Assembly (NCBI GenBank): GCA_037349315.1
Contig: JBAIAC010000007.1
Coordinates: forward strand, 2,976,001-3,040,000
Length of the DNA: 64,000 nucleotides
Direction of reading: 5' to 3'
Source of the DNA: Chelydra serpentina
Taxonomy: Eukaryota > Chordata > Testudines > Chelydridae
Made by a program: the position numbers and the translations under genes. Below are positions 24,446 to 37,547 of the stretch, piece by piece. Numbering within the stretch: position 1 is the stretch's first letter; every line of letters begins with the position of its first letter. The notes under the pieces were generated by a model. It did no database searches. It was not told where the DNA came from and saw nothing but the letters and a program-made list of their open reading frames with translations.

Positions 24446-25103
24446 GTCTAAAAGAAGGAGGAAACAAAAACACAAATAGAATAGTGGGAGGCTAAAGTGC
24501 AGAATGTGGCTCTGGATCCGGACTTCAAATATCCCAGTTTCTGGAGCTGTTCGGATCCAGAGAGCTGGGTCAGCCTTTTATAAAGCTCAGGGCCATTTGA
24601 AACGTTAAAAGCCAGATCTCATCATATCATATCTGCTTCTGTGTTAAATAGATGGGCAGGAGCTCTGGTGGCTTCATGGCGCGTCTGGCTCCTCTTCTTT
24701 TCGGGGCTATAGGGAGTTCTGCTTGGGGTAGGTTTTCTGCTGTTGTTTATTCCCTCGGGGTATATTACATTACGATGCAGAGGGTCTGAGAAGGCCCAGC
24801 TTAAGGAGCCCATTGGGAAAAGGAAAAGGATATTAAATCTGAGGAGAACTGGCATGAAATACATAATTGTTTGATTTGTAACCTCTTGATCCAAACGCAG
24901 TACTTAGGCCAGGTCCTCAGCTCGTGTCAGTCGCAGGAGCTCCGTGGATATTAGCGGCGTTATGTCTGTTTACGCCAGACGACAAGCTGGCTCCTTGGTT
25001 TTCAAAAAAATTGTTTAGGAAGGCTCACACCTGTATTCAGATCTTCCTGGGCAGCGAGCTCAGTCCAATGTACCACCCTTAAGTGCTTACCAGAGATGCT
25101 AAC

Positions 25104-26243
25104 TGTGACGTTCTATACCTTGGGGGAGCACCCTGTAACCCGTGTATTCCTCATTTACATACAATTGTGATATTGCATATAAAGCATGCCACGTGAGGTA
25201 TCATGGGAAAGGTTATGATCTGCTGAAAGCCATTGTTCCATCTAAATATGTGTATCATTAATACATATACAATTATAAGAATTGTGTTGTATGGTTTTCA
25301 CTAAAATATGCTGTGGGTTTGGAAAGTGCCTAGATACTAGCTCTCCAGAGACAATGACAAGAGAAGAGGTAACCAATGCCCGGGTGGGTGCTGAACAGAC
25401 ATCACCAGCCATGGTCCAGAAAAGAAGTTACAATTCCAGGACTCACTCACAGGAGACACGCCAGGGGTATTGCTTCACCTTGTGACTCAGCAATGCCCAC
25501 CAGACATGCCTGGACTTGAGTTCTCCAAGCACACGGACTACAGGTATAAAACAGAACACAGGGGCCCCATGCTTGGCCTTTTCTCCTCCCCCCACCTATG
25601 CTGCAAGCAATAAGAATGCTCAGAAAACTGAAGACTTCAACAGAGGAGACTGGCCCAGGTTTAAGAGACAAACCTATACATTAAGGACTGTAAGATCCAG
25701 TGGGGTGAGAACATTGCTTGATCTAAATACTGTCTAGTGTGATAAGGGTTAAGGTTTAGACTGCGTGCTTATATTTTGGTAACCACTCTTTTTGCGTATC
25801 ACATAAAATCTATCTTTTGTCATCAATAAACTTCTTTTACTGTTTATCTTCACCAGTGAGTCGGCCCAAAGTGTTTGGTAAATCTGCTCAGGTTACAAAG
25901 GCTGGTGTATATTCACTTTCCATTGATGAGGTGGTGAACTCATTAATAAACTTGCACTGCTCAAGAAAGGGTCTTGAGCAGGGCAGGACAGTATCTTCCT
26001 GAAGTACAAGGCTGGGAGCTGGGGGGGATTTGGCTGGTGCCTTTCTCTGTAATTCACGAGTGGCTTTGGGAGCGCTCATGCAATCTAGCTGGGTGTGGGC
26101 CTCCACTTGCCGTTGTGCTGAGTGATCACAGCACCTGGAGGGGTTTGCTGCTTGTCACTAGCAAGGCATCGTGGGAGACAGCCCAGGCTGGAGAGTTAAG
26201 GAGGTACAGTAGTCCCGGGCTGCACCCCGGGGATCCTGTCACA
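25104..26243 (+). mobile_element. Long solo LTR with TATA box and poly(A) signal
   Basis: It begins TGTGACGTTCTATACC and ends GATCCTGTCACA, with a perfect 5-bp duplication CTAAC (25099-25103 and 26244-26248). It is 1140 bp. It retains a TATA box (TATAAA, 25545-25550) and an AATAAA at 25825-25830, about 275 bp downstream, in the order expected for a U3-R-U5 layout. This is the best-preserved LTR in the window and could still act as a promoter. No viral genes are attached. Confidence 0.92.
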
Positions 26244-29043
26244 CTAACACTGGCATTCTCCTGGGTCTATGAAAGCTTAAGATGCAGATACACGCAGCAT
26301 ATGCCATATGGAAATTCCTCCATGCACAGGATTTACATCCCTTGGGGAAACAGAAGAAATGAGACTGTAAAAGCCAGATCCGTCTAGGCTCTTTGGTCCT
26401 CCCGCAACTGGCCTGTAAATGCATCTGCCTCCTGCGGATGACTGACTCAAGACCAACTTTGCCCAGCTGGCCGACCCTAACAAGTGATTTTTCTACCGTT
26501 GGAACAGCTAGTGTCCCATGGCAGGCGCTAGCCGAGAGATTTCCGGGGAAGAGGCAATGTTTGGGAGGTGACTCTTCTCTGCAGTAACTCTGCTGAAGTT
26601 GATGGAATTACACCAGCGTAGGTGAGAGGAGGATCAGACCCATAGACCCTTTAGAACAAATAAATGAGCACAGTAAATTGTGGGCTACGCAGACACACCC
26701 GAATACCCCCTATCAGTTTGTGACACCTGCGCCCTGCTTTGTGTTTTGCTTGAGAGTAACGGCTGCCTTTTCATTTTCGGTCACTTGCTGGAATAATAGG
26801 TTTGGGGTATTTTTTTTTTAAATCGTGTTCTTACTGCACGGTTTGTCAAATAATCATTAAATAATTACATTCTGGTTTTGACTCATTTTGAGCGCGAAAG
26901 CACTCAACGGTCTTATAATGTCCCGAAACTGTCAACTTGATATATAGGGTTCTATTCAGCAGAAATTATATGCAGTTTCCATGCCACAAAAGCCGCACAA
27001 GGTCCTGGATCCAGCCAAAATATTCAGCAGAAAATTCTGCCAGGCCGCAGGGCCAATTATGCCAAGATGTGCAGGTGTATTTTGCAGAGAGCAGCTCAGG
27101 CTGGAGACTTCATTAGATCACTCGTCTTCTCCCACCATGTTACACTAATGCTGAGTCACCGGAGCCAAAACTTTACATGGCCCGAGAAGCTATTTATAGA
27201 TTTTCACAGTTAATCCGGCTCAGAGATGCCATGTCCTTTCATCTGCAGGTGCATGGAGCCCCGTTCCAACATGCTGGGAAAGACATTCGTGCCCAGAACA
27301 CTAGTCTAGCGTACCTTGGCATAGCTCCATTGAAATCTATGGAGCCACTTCCAGTTCACCAGCTGAGGACTGGCATTTTGTGCCTTTAGCTTGCATGCAT
27401 GTACTCATGGCCGTTTGCTAGAGCACCACTAGACCTGCTAAGAGTGCAGCATGCTGTTGGTCTGGGTAGCTCATAGCTAACGCTGGATTTTGCAGGACTG
27501 CAGATCACAGACAGTGACATCTTTAGCACACAAAATTCCTCCCCGTGGCACGCAATGGCAGATCGGAGCATTGTTGAGCGCCATTCGGAAGGATCCCTGG
27601 GTAATACCCACTGGATATTATGCAGTCAGCAAACAGCTCCATTCTGCAGCGTTCTCCATTTTTCATTCAACAGCCGGGATTTGTGCACGTGTGAAGGGGA
27701 AGGCATGTGTATCTGTGACTGCCAGGGGGTTGAAGAGGGACCTCGAGATCCGAAAGTATGAGTTGCTACAGACTGAGCTGGAGACCCAAGGCTCCCTAGG
27801 TAGAGTCGTAACAGACTCATATCCTCTGCAGATCTGCACAGAGGAGCGCCTGTAAAAACGCCCTCCCCACTGGGTTATGTAGCCTGTGAATAAAGCACAA
27901 TGAAAATGGGTTCAAAAATCATTTTCTCTTCCAAGATCTTATTAACCTCCATTTGCAGAGCCTCTGTCACCCTGCAAGTACATTTCATCCTTTGGAAAGA
28001 CACTGGGGGGAGTGGAACTGAACATCAGAGGATGGTGTTATCCCTACAAAATCGCCCTCTCCATGGATAACCAATTCCCGAGATATTAGCTAGACAAATC
28101 TGCTATTCAAGGACTCTCGATGCTTTGGCTAGTAGGGGAAAGGGCAGGTTTCCCATGCAATCCCATGGTCTGGCTAAGCAATTCCTGCTCTCAGATTCTT
28201 TGTCACAAGTTCATTTTATGGGCGTTGCCAGAGAAAGAAGCCAAGCAAGCATCCATCGCATATTGCTCAATCCGTGAACACATTGCTTTCAAGCCACATT
28301 CGCTTCACCCAACACATTGCTGCAGATGGAGTCAATCACATCAGTATGTGACCTTTTCGCCTTGTATGTGTCAGTCCTGACTCCTGATGGAGAAGTCACA
28401 CGGGATTTACCAAGGGGTGCTATGGCACGAGTAGGCAGATGATCTGTGACCACAATCGGGTTATAACGTATGTGACCGCCCAGTTTCATGAGGCCTGGCA
28501 CACGAGCTGGCTTAGTTTATCTTTGGTGTAACTATGTTGAGGTCAATGAAGTTTTAGCAAAGATGACATTGGCCCCTTGGGACCCCCGAGCTGAAGTCTG
28601 GCCAGGAGCCTGAGGCTAACATCCCTGCAAGAACGGCGCTGGACTTCTTAAAAGCCACAAGCAGCCAAGCTCCCAGGATGACGTCTTATCCCAGAGATCC
28701 CAAAGCTCGAAGGGAACCGCCAGCGGGAACAAAGCTCCCCCAGCACACGTGAAGGCAGGCCCGCAGAACATCACAGGAGTTAGACGCGGGAGCTACAATG
28801 TATGGGTTTCCTCCTGTGGCAGCAGCCAGGGAACTCACTAACTGACCCCGAGGGGGATTCTCCCTGGGGGGAGGGTGTCACTGTGGCTGTCTCCCACAGC
28901 TGTTTCGCTAGAGAAGGGAGCTTTAAAATAATATCAGCCCAGGGTTCCACAGGAGAGTGGAGGCCGCCCAAGGAAGGCACTGAATCAACGCAGCTCCTGA
29001 CAGGCCTGGCCACACCCTCCCCATGGCTGGCTCTGCCCACTTT

Positions 29044-29656
29044 GGATACGTCTATACTGCTTTGTGAACTCGGGTCTCTGGGACCCGGCTCGTGGGACTC
29101 CATGTATCCAAGCCGCCACTTGAGCGTCCACACTACATTATAAACCTGGGTTTACACTTGCTGGACCCTGACAGCAGTGCCAACGCGTCTATACTTCACT
29201 ACGCAGAGCTTCTGCCCAGGGGTGTAGTCCGGAATGGGCATCTCCCGGAATGCCCCGCCAGCATGACCTCGCACGTTCTAAAACGGCATCCTCCGTGAGA
29301 TGCGAGCTCACGCAAGTGGCACGTGCGAGGTCACGCTACGTGGATGATGCCACTTTGAGAACACAATGGCATGCGCCATGCGGTAATAGTCCCGGTACAT
29401 GGTTCCACGGCGAGCCGGCCCCACTACACCATTGTTTCAGACTCAGGTCAGCAGCTTGCCCTGCGTCCACACTGCAAAACAACAGGGGTTGGACCGGAGG
29501 CTCAGCAGGACTCTGGCTCCGACCCATCCCCTTAGCAGGGTCCTAGGACCTGAGTACTTGCTGACCTGAGTCGCACTGATTGTGTGTGGACAGAAGGGGA
29601 ATTTGAGCTCAAACCTGTGTCAGAGCCTGTGCTGAGTGTGCCGTGTAGACGTACCC
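29044..29656. mobile_element. Larger MITE with GTACGTCTACAC-type termini
   Basis: The left end GGATACGTCTATACTGC is an imperfect inverse of the right end GCCGTGTAGACGTACCC. Interior copies of related motifs occur (GCGTCCACACTACA, GCGTCTATACTTCAC, GCGTCCACACTGCAAA). It is about 613 bp with no coding capacity. Confidence 0.75.
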
Positions 29657-30212
29657 TTTGGGGCTGCTCCAGCTTGCTCCAGTCCCCTGGCACAGTGAGG
29701 GGGTTGCATACTCCGCCACATCCCTACTAAATAAATATAAATATAAATGGAGATGAATGGAGCCCATTGATTTCCAAACTCATCTGCCCATGACCGGAAG
29801 AGGGAAACGCACAAGTGGTCCAAAGTGGGGACGTGCATTGAATGTCAGCAAAGCAAAAGCAAGGAACAGACATTTCCCTCGCCTCGGGGGAATTCGTCAC
29901 CCTAGGGCAGAGTTTGAATTCCTTTTGGAATAAGATTCTTGCTTTCCAAATCAGAGCCAGCCCAGGCCAGTCCCCGCATGTGCTAACTTTGGAAACACCC
30001 CGTCCTAGCTACGCAAAAGGGGGAGACTGTGGCGGGCTGTGTGAGTAGAATGGACCTGGAGGCTGTGACTCTTCACACACAGCAATGGCTTTAGTGAAAA
30101 CATTTCCTGTAAACAGAGATCCAGCCTGTTCCGGCTCAAAGTCACGTTTTCATTAATGGCTTAAACTGATTAAAAAAGCATGTCGGGTTTGATCTCAAAA
30201 CTCATTGACGGG

Positions 30213-30442
30213 TCTTTCCATACACTCCAATGGGCTTTGGACCGGGCCATATCAGGCATCTTTCCATAGACTCCAATGAGCTTTGGACCGGGCCATATCA
30301 GGCGTCTTTCCATACACTCCAGTGGGCTTCAGACCAGGCCATATCAGGCGTCTTTCCATACACTCCAATGGGCTTCGGACCGGGCCATATCAGGAGTCTT
30401 TCCATACACTCCAATGGGCTTTGGGCTGGGCCCTCTATTGGT
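30213..30442. repeat. 46-bp tandem repeat, five copies
   Basis: Unit starts (TCTTTCCATA) fall at exactly 30213, 30259, 30305, 30351 and 30397, a constant 46-bp period. Each unit carries ACTCCAATGGGCTTTGGAC and GGGCCATATCAGG. Units differ by only a few substitutions, with no length change. Because 46 is not a multiple of three, the open frames across it are by-products. Confidence 0.96.
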
Positions 30443-31187
30443 CCCATCTGCATTCAAAACAACTTTCAGTTGTGTTTGATTTCATTTTACAGGCACATTA
30501 ACACATCTCAGTCCCATAAAAAACTTCCGCTTTAAAAAAAAACAACCAACCTCAGCCATATAAAGTTGCTGTAACAAAGCTGTTTAGAACCGATGACATG
30601 CTGAATAATACAAAACACAGAGGGACAGATTGTGTGACGTGATCCGTGAAATCACTGCTGGTGGAGCTAGGCACCACGCACCATAAGGAAGGGGTGCAGA
30701 CTATGGGCTAGGATCAATATTTGATTAGACTCCAGCCTACATATCTCCGCTTACTTGGATCTGTTTTTTTATGATTGTTCTTCCATAGATAGTCATACCA
30801 CAAAGGCAATTAACATTGCAGCAGGCGCACAGCTGCCTATGGGCAGCATGAACCCATCCTCCGGCTTGCAGGAGACACTCTCCTAACCAAAACCAGACTG
30901 GATTCCCGAATCACTCCAACCTCATTTAAAGCTCATGAAAACTACACACCTGTGTTTGCACATTCCTGCTGCGAAGCCCTGCCCAGGGGATGACGGCGTT
31001 TGTTCCATTGCTCGGGAGCGATTCATGATGGGTTTCCCAGGTGGTCCCGTTGGAGCTGCAGTCCGCGGAGCACATATCTGGCTAATGAAACCAGGGTACC
31101 GAATTTGACGGATGTCGTTAACAATCACCTGGGCCAAGTTTGCTTAACTGGAATCGGTAAAAGAATATTAAAAACACTTATAGCGTC

Positions 31188-31345
31188 GCTGGTCCTTTTC
31201 ACCTGCCGATCTCAAAGCACTTTGAAAAGCACGATTTATTACTATACCCATTACTGCCAGTATTTTAACACAGAGCTGAGCATTACTGGCCCACTTTTGC
31301 AAGTGGGAAAACTGAGGAATACAGATATTAAGTGACTTGGCCGCT
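31188..31345. repeat. Ancient MIR-like repeat
   Basis: It contains GATCTCAAAGCACTTTGAAA and GTGGGAAAACTGAGGAATAC, then TTAAGTGACTTGGCC. It is a decayed relative of 6507-6668. Confidence 0.55.
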
Positions 31346-31589
31346 TGTCTTTGGTAGCCCTGTTGGAAACTCATCTTATTACGTAAGCATTCTTTCACCT
31401 AGACGCTATCTTTTGCTGAGTATATTACAAAACAGTTTTCACAGGCAAATACTATGCTGCAAACAGTTTTTTATGTCTTTTGGCCGATAACAACAGCTAA
31501 TCAAATGAAAAATACTAATTTTGCAAACGATCCTTTGGGACCGTCTATGACTGGGGCTGTATTAATTGTCTTTCCAGGAGCACTGCTGT

Positions 31590-31713
31590 TAGGGTGACCA
31601 GACAGCAAATGTGAAAAATCGGGACAGGGGGTGGAGGGTAATAGAAGCCTATATAAGAAAAAGACCCCAAAATCAGGACTGTCCCTATAAAATCGGGACA
31701 TCTGGTCACCCTA
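31590..31713. mobile_element. hAT MITE (TAGGGTGACCAG family), copy 2
   Basis: It has terminal inverted repeats TAGGGTGACCAGA and TCTGGTCACCCTA. A perfect 8-bp duplication ACTGCTGT lies at 31582-31589 and 31714-31721. The interior contains TATATAAGAAAAAGACCCC and CCCTATAAAATCGGGAC. Confidence 0.93.
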
Positions 31714-32465
31714 ACTGCTGTGCATATTCATTGACCTTTAAACAGCAGAGTAAATAGTAGCTACACAAGATTTATCTATATAAAGGCTCTCAAAAGAGTA
31801 CCTAGAAATACCTGTTACTGCTTCAGTAGCTACAGAAATGGGAAAGGTTAGCATCTGTCTCGCAGCCCATTCTCAGTAAGGACCTGATTCTGGGTCGATT
31901 TAAATCAACAGAACGACTCCCACTGACTCCAATGGCCTTTGAATCAGGCCCTCAGGGACATGGGACTTCAGTGGTGCATATAATAGCCTGGGGTTGGCCA
32001 CCCACTGAGGCGCCGCAGATGGAGATCCAGCCTGGCTATAGGAACTAAGCCCAACGAAATTCAGCTCAGTATTAGGATGCGTGGAATGCGCAGACGCTGT
32101 GGCAAGGCAAATTCTAGGGGCCAAACTCTTCGCTCCGCTACTGAGGTAAATAGACCACACCCCCATGGGAACCAGAGCGCCGAATGTCGGGCTGAATGTT
32201 TGGTTTGGCTGTGGACTAGCTCGGTCCCCGGCCAGGACGCGCCGGTACCGGCACAGGGCAAAGCACGGCTCCTCCCCAGTGCAGGCCACCGGAATTCCTC
32301 AAACCAGCCTAGGGAGGGCATTTAGTCTCCTTTGAAAAACACACACACAGGAACGTAAAGGGGCAACTCCTCTCTCTCCCATGCACAGCAGGAAGGGCAC
32401 TGGCCTGGGGGAAGCTACCTCCCCAGGGTGGCTGGAGCCCATGTAGCTGTTTGTGAATGTGACAA

Positions 32466-32572
32466 AGCCCTGGCTGGGATGATCTAGTTGGGGTTGGTCC
32501 TGCTTTGAGCAGGGGGTGGGACTAGATGACCTCCTGAGGTCCCTTCCAACCCTGAGATTCTATGATTCTAAT
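32466..32572 (+). mobile_element. CR1 3' tail fragment
   Basis: It contains AAGCCCTGGCTGGGATGATC, GAGCAGGGGGTGGGACTAG and the GATTCTATGATTCTA tail. The same segment terminates the 58813-59897 LINE in the opposite orientation. Confidence 0.9.
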
Positions 32573-33029
32573 GCCACTCCATCCACCTACCAGGTGCATA
32601 ACTGGGCACCGTGTGGGTGAGGCGGGGCGGGGGGGAGATAAAGTCCCCCAGCCCAGAGCTCTGGATCCTGTCACGTGGGATCCCTTCAGAGCAGATCCTT
32701 TGCCCAGTCCCACTCCACCCTCTGCACCAGTATACGCTTGGCTGGTGTGGAGCCCCTTTCCGAAACCCTGCTGGCAGCCCCCCATACAGCCCCAGTGCAG
32801 TGCTTCCCTAGTGCAGGGGGCCTCACAACGGCCCCACCACTTCCTGCCAGGCTTGCAAAACATTGTCCCACCAACTCACCCCACGCCCTCCCCAAATAGT
32901 ACAGGACCGGTCCCACCTTTCCAAACCCAGAAATCAACAGTCTCATCCCCCCAGGCTCACACCCCAGGTCAAGTTCACAGCTGGAGTAAGCAGTGATGCG
33001 GCTCTTCAGAGGTTAATATGCGGCTCCTT

Positions 33030-33310
33030 GTGTAGGCGCCAACTCCAGGGCTGGAGCTACAGGCGCCAACTTTCCAGTGTGCCGGGGGGTGCTCACTGCT
33101 CAACCCCCTGCTCTGCCCCAGGTCCTGCCCCCACTCCACCCCTTCCCCCAAAGCCCCTGCCCCATCCCCCGAGCCTGCCATGCCCTCGCTCCTGCCCACC
33201 GGAGCCTCCTGCACACTGCAAAACAGCTGATTGCGGCGGGCGGGAGGCGTGGGGAGAGAGGGGGGAGGTGCTGATTGGTGGGGCTGCCGGTGGGCGGGAG
33301 GCACTGGGGG
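33030..33310. mobile_element. Degraded MITE of the AGGCGCCAACT family
   Basis: It contains TGTAGGCGCCAACTCCAGG and CAGGCGCCAACTTTCC, followed by a GC-rich, pyrimidine-then-purine interior. It is similar in terminus and composition to 54226-54559. Boundaries are approximate. Confidence 0.6.
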
Positions 33311-33849
33311 CTGGAGGGGGGTAGCGGATGGGGGGCTGCTGATGTATTACTGTGGTTCTTTGGCAATGCTCATTGGTAAATTCTGGCTCCTTCTCAGGCT
33401 CAGGTTGGCCACCCCTGGCCTAGGGCAAAGCCCCTTCCTCTGGTTTACCTCTGACTGAACAGGTCATCTGCTAAGCAGCCAGCATCACCTCTGGCCACAA
33501 GAAGGGGCATCTGAATAGCATGAGAGGCAGCACAGTGTGGTAGACAAAGCAAAAGACTTGTGCCAGGTCTGACACCGACTCCCTGTGTCATGTGACCCTT
33601 CAACAATGGCATGATATATGAAATCACAGTCCATTTGAAACCTGAGGCATTTATGAAAGAGAACAGCTACAAACAAACAGGCTTCCACACACAGATTGAG
33701 TTCCAGCTTTGTCTCCCTTGTTAACCAGGGGCCAAACCATATCTGCAACTCTATGCATCATACAAAGATTTCTAACGGCTGAATCATATATTACAAATAA
33801 ACATATCATTACAATCAGTTGAGAAAGCAGTCTGTGTGGTTAAAAAATT

Positions 33850-36335
33850 GCCCTGTTTTAGAGGAAAAGTGAAGGCACCAGGAAAAAATAAAATATAACA
33901 AATGGAAGAAAGGGAAAGCTGTTAGTAATGAATATAAATCAGAAGTTAGGAATTGTAGAAAGTTGATAAGGGAAGCCAAGGGACACAAGGATAAATCTAT
34001 GGCCAGAAGATTTAAGGACAATAAGGAGTGTTTTAAATATATTAGGATCAAAAATAATACTCACAGTGGTATTGGTCCAGATAACTTGCATCCAAGAATT
34101 TTAAAAGAGTTGGCTGAGGAGCTTGTTGGACTGTTAATGTTGAATTTCAGTAAGTCTTGGAGCACTGAGGAAGTTCCAGAAGACAGCTAATGTTGTGCCA
34201 ATTTTTAAAAAGGATAAACAGGGTGGCAGGATAATTACAGGCCTGTCAGTCTGACATTGATCCTGGGCAAGATAATGAAGCGACTGGTATGGGACTTGAT
34301 TAACAGAGAACTAAACCAGAGTAATATAATTAACGCACATCAGCATGGCTGTACAGAAATAGATCCTGTCAAACTACTTGATGTCTTTTTTTATGAGATT
34401 ACAAGTTTGGTTGATGAAGGTAATAATGTTGATGTAATATACTTAGACTTCTGTAAGACTTGGTACCGCACAACATTTTGATTAAAAAACTAGAACGATA
34501 TAAACTTAATATGGCACACATTAAATGGATTAAAAACTAGCCAACTGATAAGTCTGAAAATATAACTGTAAATGGGGAATCGTCATCAAGCAAGTGTGTT
34601 TCCAATGAGGTTCCCTGGGGATCAGTTCTTGATCTTATGCTATTTAACATCTTTATCAATCACCTAGAAGAAGATATAAAATCATGATTGATTAAGTTTG
34701 CAATTGACACAAAAATTGCGGGAATGGTAAATAATGAAAAAGACAAGGTCACTGACTCAGAGAGATCCAGATCGCTTGGTAAACTGGGCACAGTCAATCA
34801 ATACGCATTTTAACACAGCAAAATGTAAATGTGTACATCTAGAAACAAAGAATGTAGGCCATACTTACAGGATGGGAGACTCCATCCTGGGAAGCAGGGA
34901 CTTCAAAAAAAATTTGGGGGATCATAATGGATAATCAGCTGAACATGAGCTCCCAGTGTGATGCTGTGGCCAAAACAGCTAATCCGATCCTGGGATGCTG
35001 TGACGGGGAAGACTGGCCCCGCACTGGCCATGAGAGGGTTAACCCTTCTCTGCTGGCAGAGGAAGCCACACCCCTGAGGCCCTGCTGGGCATGCTCCAGA
35101 AGGGGGCCAGGTATAAAAGCCTGCAGAGCTGCTCAGTCAGGGCTGGCTGCTGAGGAGGAAGGACGCCCAGCAGAAGCTCCAGCCCAGGAGCTAGGGCCGC
35201 CCTTACAAGGGAGAGCTAAAGAGCCCAAGAGCGGGACTGGAGGCCAGACGCTACTGGAACCCCAGGAAGTTCAGGGAACTGAGGAGCCTGGAGACTCAGA
35301 AAGCACATGAACTACTGCATCAAAAGAGCCGGTAGGAAGTGACCCGGGGGGGGTGCGGGAGTGGTACCTCCCACCCCAGTGAGGGCAACGTGTTTCGGTG
35401 GGATTCCCCGCTGACCCTGGCGGGCTGTGTTACCCGCTGTTAAGGCCCTGGGTTGGGCCCCAGGTCCCCTACCGGGGGCCGCCGCCCTTGGGGGGACGGG
35501 CCCCAAGCTCAGAACTCAAGACTGCCTTACCTGACTGGGAAGGCACGCTGAAGTAACTCAGGCCCCTAGGCCGTGCTATCCCTTCAGGGGAAGAGACTAA
35601 GGGGGACTCGGGCCATTGAGTCCCGCTGGACGGGCTGCCAGGAGTGGCATAAAAATCGGACCGGGAACTAGACAGGCAGGGTACCTCCTAGCCCCCCTGC
35701 GTCTCAGAGGGGCGATGGAGTACGAACCCCGCCACAGATGCATAAACAGGAGAATCTTGAGTAGAAGTAGAGAGGTTATGTTACCTCTGTATTTGGCCCT
35801 AGTATGACTGCTGCTGGAATCCTGTGTCCAGTTCTGGTATCCACAATTCAAGAAGGACATTGATTGGAGAGGGTTCAAAGAAGAGCCACGTGAATGATTA
35901 ACGGATTAGAAAAACATGTCTTATAGGGACAGACTTAAGGAGTTTGATATATTTAGCTTAACAAAGAGAAGGTTAAGGGGTGACTTGATTACAGTCTGGA
36001 AGTACCTACATGGGGAACAAATATTTGATAATGGGCTCTTCAATCTAGCAGTGAAAGGTACAACATGATCCAATGGCTGGAAGTTGAAGCTAAATACATT
36101 CAGACTGGAAATAAGGCATACATTTTTAACAGTGAGGGAAATGAACCACTGGGGTGATTTACCAAGGGTCATGGTGGATTCTCCATCACTGCCAATTTTT
36201 AAATCAAGATTGGAGGCTTTTCTAAAAACTCTGCTCTAGGGATTATTTGCGGGAAGTTCTATGCCCTGAGCAATAAAGGTCAGACTAGATGACACAATGA
36301 TCCCTTCTGGACTTAGTATCTATGGATTCATAAGG
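33850..36335 (+). mobile_element. Old, decayed CR1 LINE copy interrupted by an LTR
   Basis: Fragments of a CR1 reverse transcriptase survive in several frames: GPDNLHPRILKELAEELVG (about 34076), a degraded VDVIYLDFCKT (RT motif A, about 34430), a VPWGSVLDLMLFNIFINHLE remnant (about 34607) and, beyond the LTR, the ESCVQFWYPQFKKDIDW region (about 35819). The 3' end, about 36240-36335, has TTCTATGCCCTGAGC and GATCCCTTCTGGACTTAG. Many stops and deletions show it is long dead. The 34999-35736 LTR splits it. Confidence 0.88.
34999..35736 (+). mobile_element. Solo LTR inserted in an old CR1
   Basis: It begins TGTGACGGGGAAG and ends ACCCCGCCACA, with a perfect 5-bp duplication GATGC (34994-34998 and 35737-35741). 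It is 738 bp. A TATA box (TATAAAA) lies at 35112-35118. The terminal pattern TGTGACGGGG resembles family A. CR1 sequence stops and resumes exactly at the duplication, so the LTR is younger than the CR1 copy. Confidence 0.92.
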
Positions 36336-37547
36336 TCCTACCATCGATTCCATGGGGGGCAAACTGTCTAATGAAAGGACGGGAGAGAAAAATATGCGAT
36401 TGGCAGTGAGATTTTCTGAGCTCTCTCTCCCCTGGGTTTTACCACTCGGAGAGGCAGTCAGGCCCATTGCTCGCTTTTATTCAGTTAATATTATATAGGA
36501 GATCATGCATCCCAGCATCTCCTGTATCTGTGCATGCCGCTTTATTCTTCGCATCCCTTTGTGGGAGTGAAAAATGAGAGCTGTGCCCCTAGTCCGTTCA
36601 GCAAACCCTCAAAGATTTTCAGGTTCTATTCCTTATTAGACTGTGCTCATCCAGGCCCTTCCTCCCTCCTCTCCCCCGAAAACAAGGTCTATAATCAATT
36701 TAGCATGCCTTAGCTAATCTCGGCATGAAGGATTTTACTTATTTTAGTATTAAATAACAGGTGTTCATTACAGTTTAGACAAAACGAACAAAGCCAATAA
36801 AAGCAACGTCAAGTGCCTACTGTCCTCCAGATAATATAATATGTAAAACAGTGCAGACTGTTTCAAGTTATTACTTCATAACATATAATCTCATGTTACG
36901 GGAGGGAGAGGTGAGGGACAAGTGGATTAGTTGAAAAAGCACTTGCTTTTTGCCTGTGGGACGATGGGCTGAGCCTAGACTTACGTTGTAACTGACAAGG
37001 GGTTTGTGGTTGCATTTCAACCAGGAGAAGAGTAATTTGTGTTACAGAACTAAATCACTTAAGAGTGAGATTATCTAATGATGAAAGGCCAGAGCTAAAA
37101 CGAGTATGAGCGAATCCCTTTCTTCTCTTTGTCCTATGAAAACAGCTGCGGGAATGGTTCAGTGAGAACCCAAAAGCATAAGCAGAGAATTCCTCAGCTC
37201 CTGCGCTCGAGATTATAGAATAGTATCGCTCCCTCTGCTTCGTTGTAGCTCCTGGCTGACAACAGAGGTGGACTGTTACCTTGTGTTGGCTTCCTGACCC
37301 TCCTGAAGCCTGAAAGGACTGGAGGAACCGTGGTTCTGCCTGACAGCTCACCCTGGGGAAAGAAGGTGCCAGAGTGGCCCTCGGATATCCCTGAAGAGGC
37401 CACACAGACTCAAGGATGTGTGTGTTGTAGAGAAACTGGAGCTGAGCAGGCCACTGGGAATCCCAAATTTAAGATACAGAGTACTGTGTTTAGGCATATC
37501 CATCAAATGTTTAATTTTCCAGTTGCTGCTTTTCGCAGCAGCATAAG

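Noticed and set aside
30230..30535. Short repetitive protein from the 46-bp array
   Set aside because: The 46-bp unit rotates the frame, so several overlapping repetitive frames arise automatically.
6964..35736. An intact or partial endogenous retrovirus coding region
   Set aside because: All LTRs are solitary with matching duplications immediately outside. No gag, pol or env-like frame was seen between or beside them.
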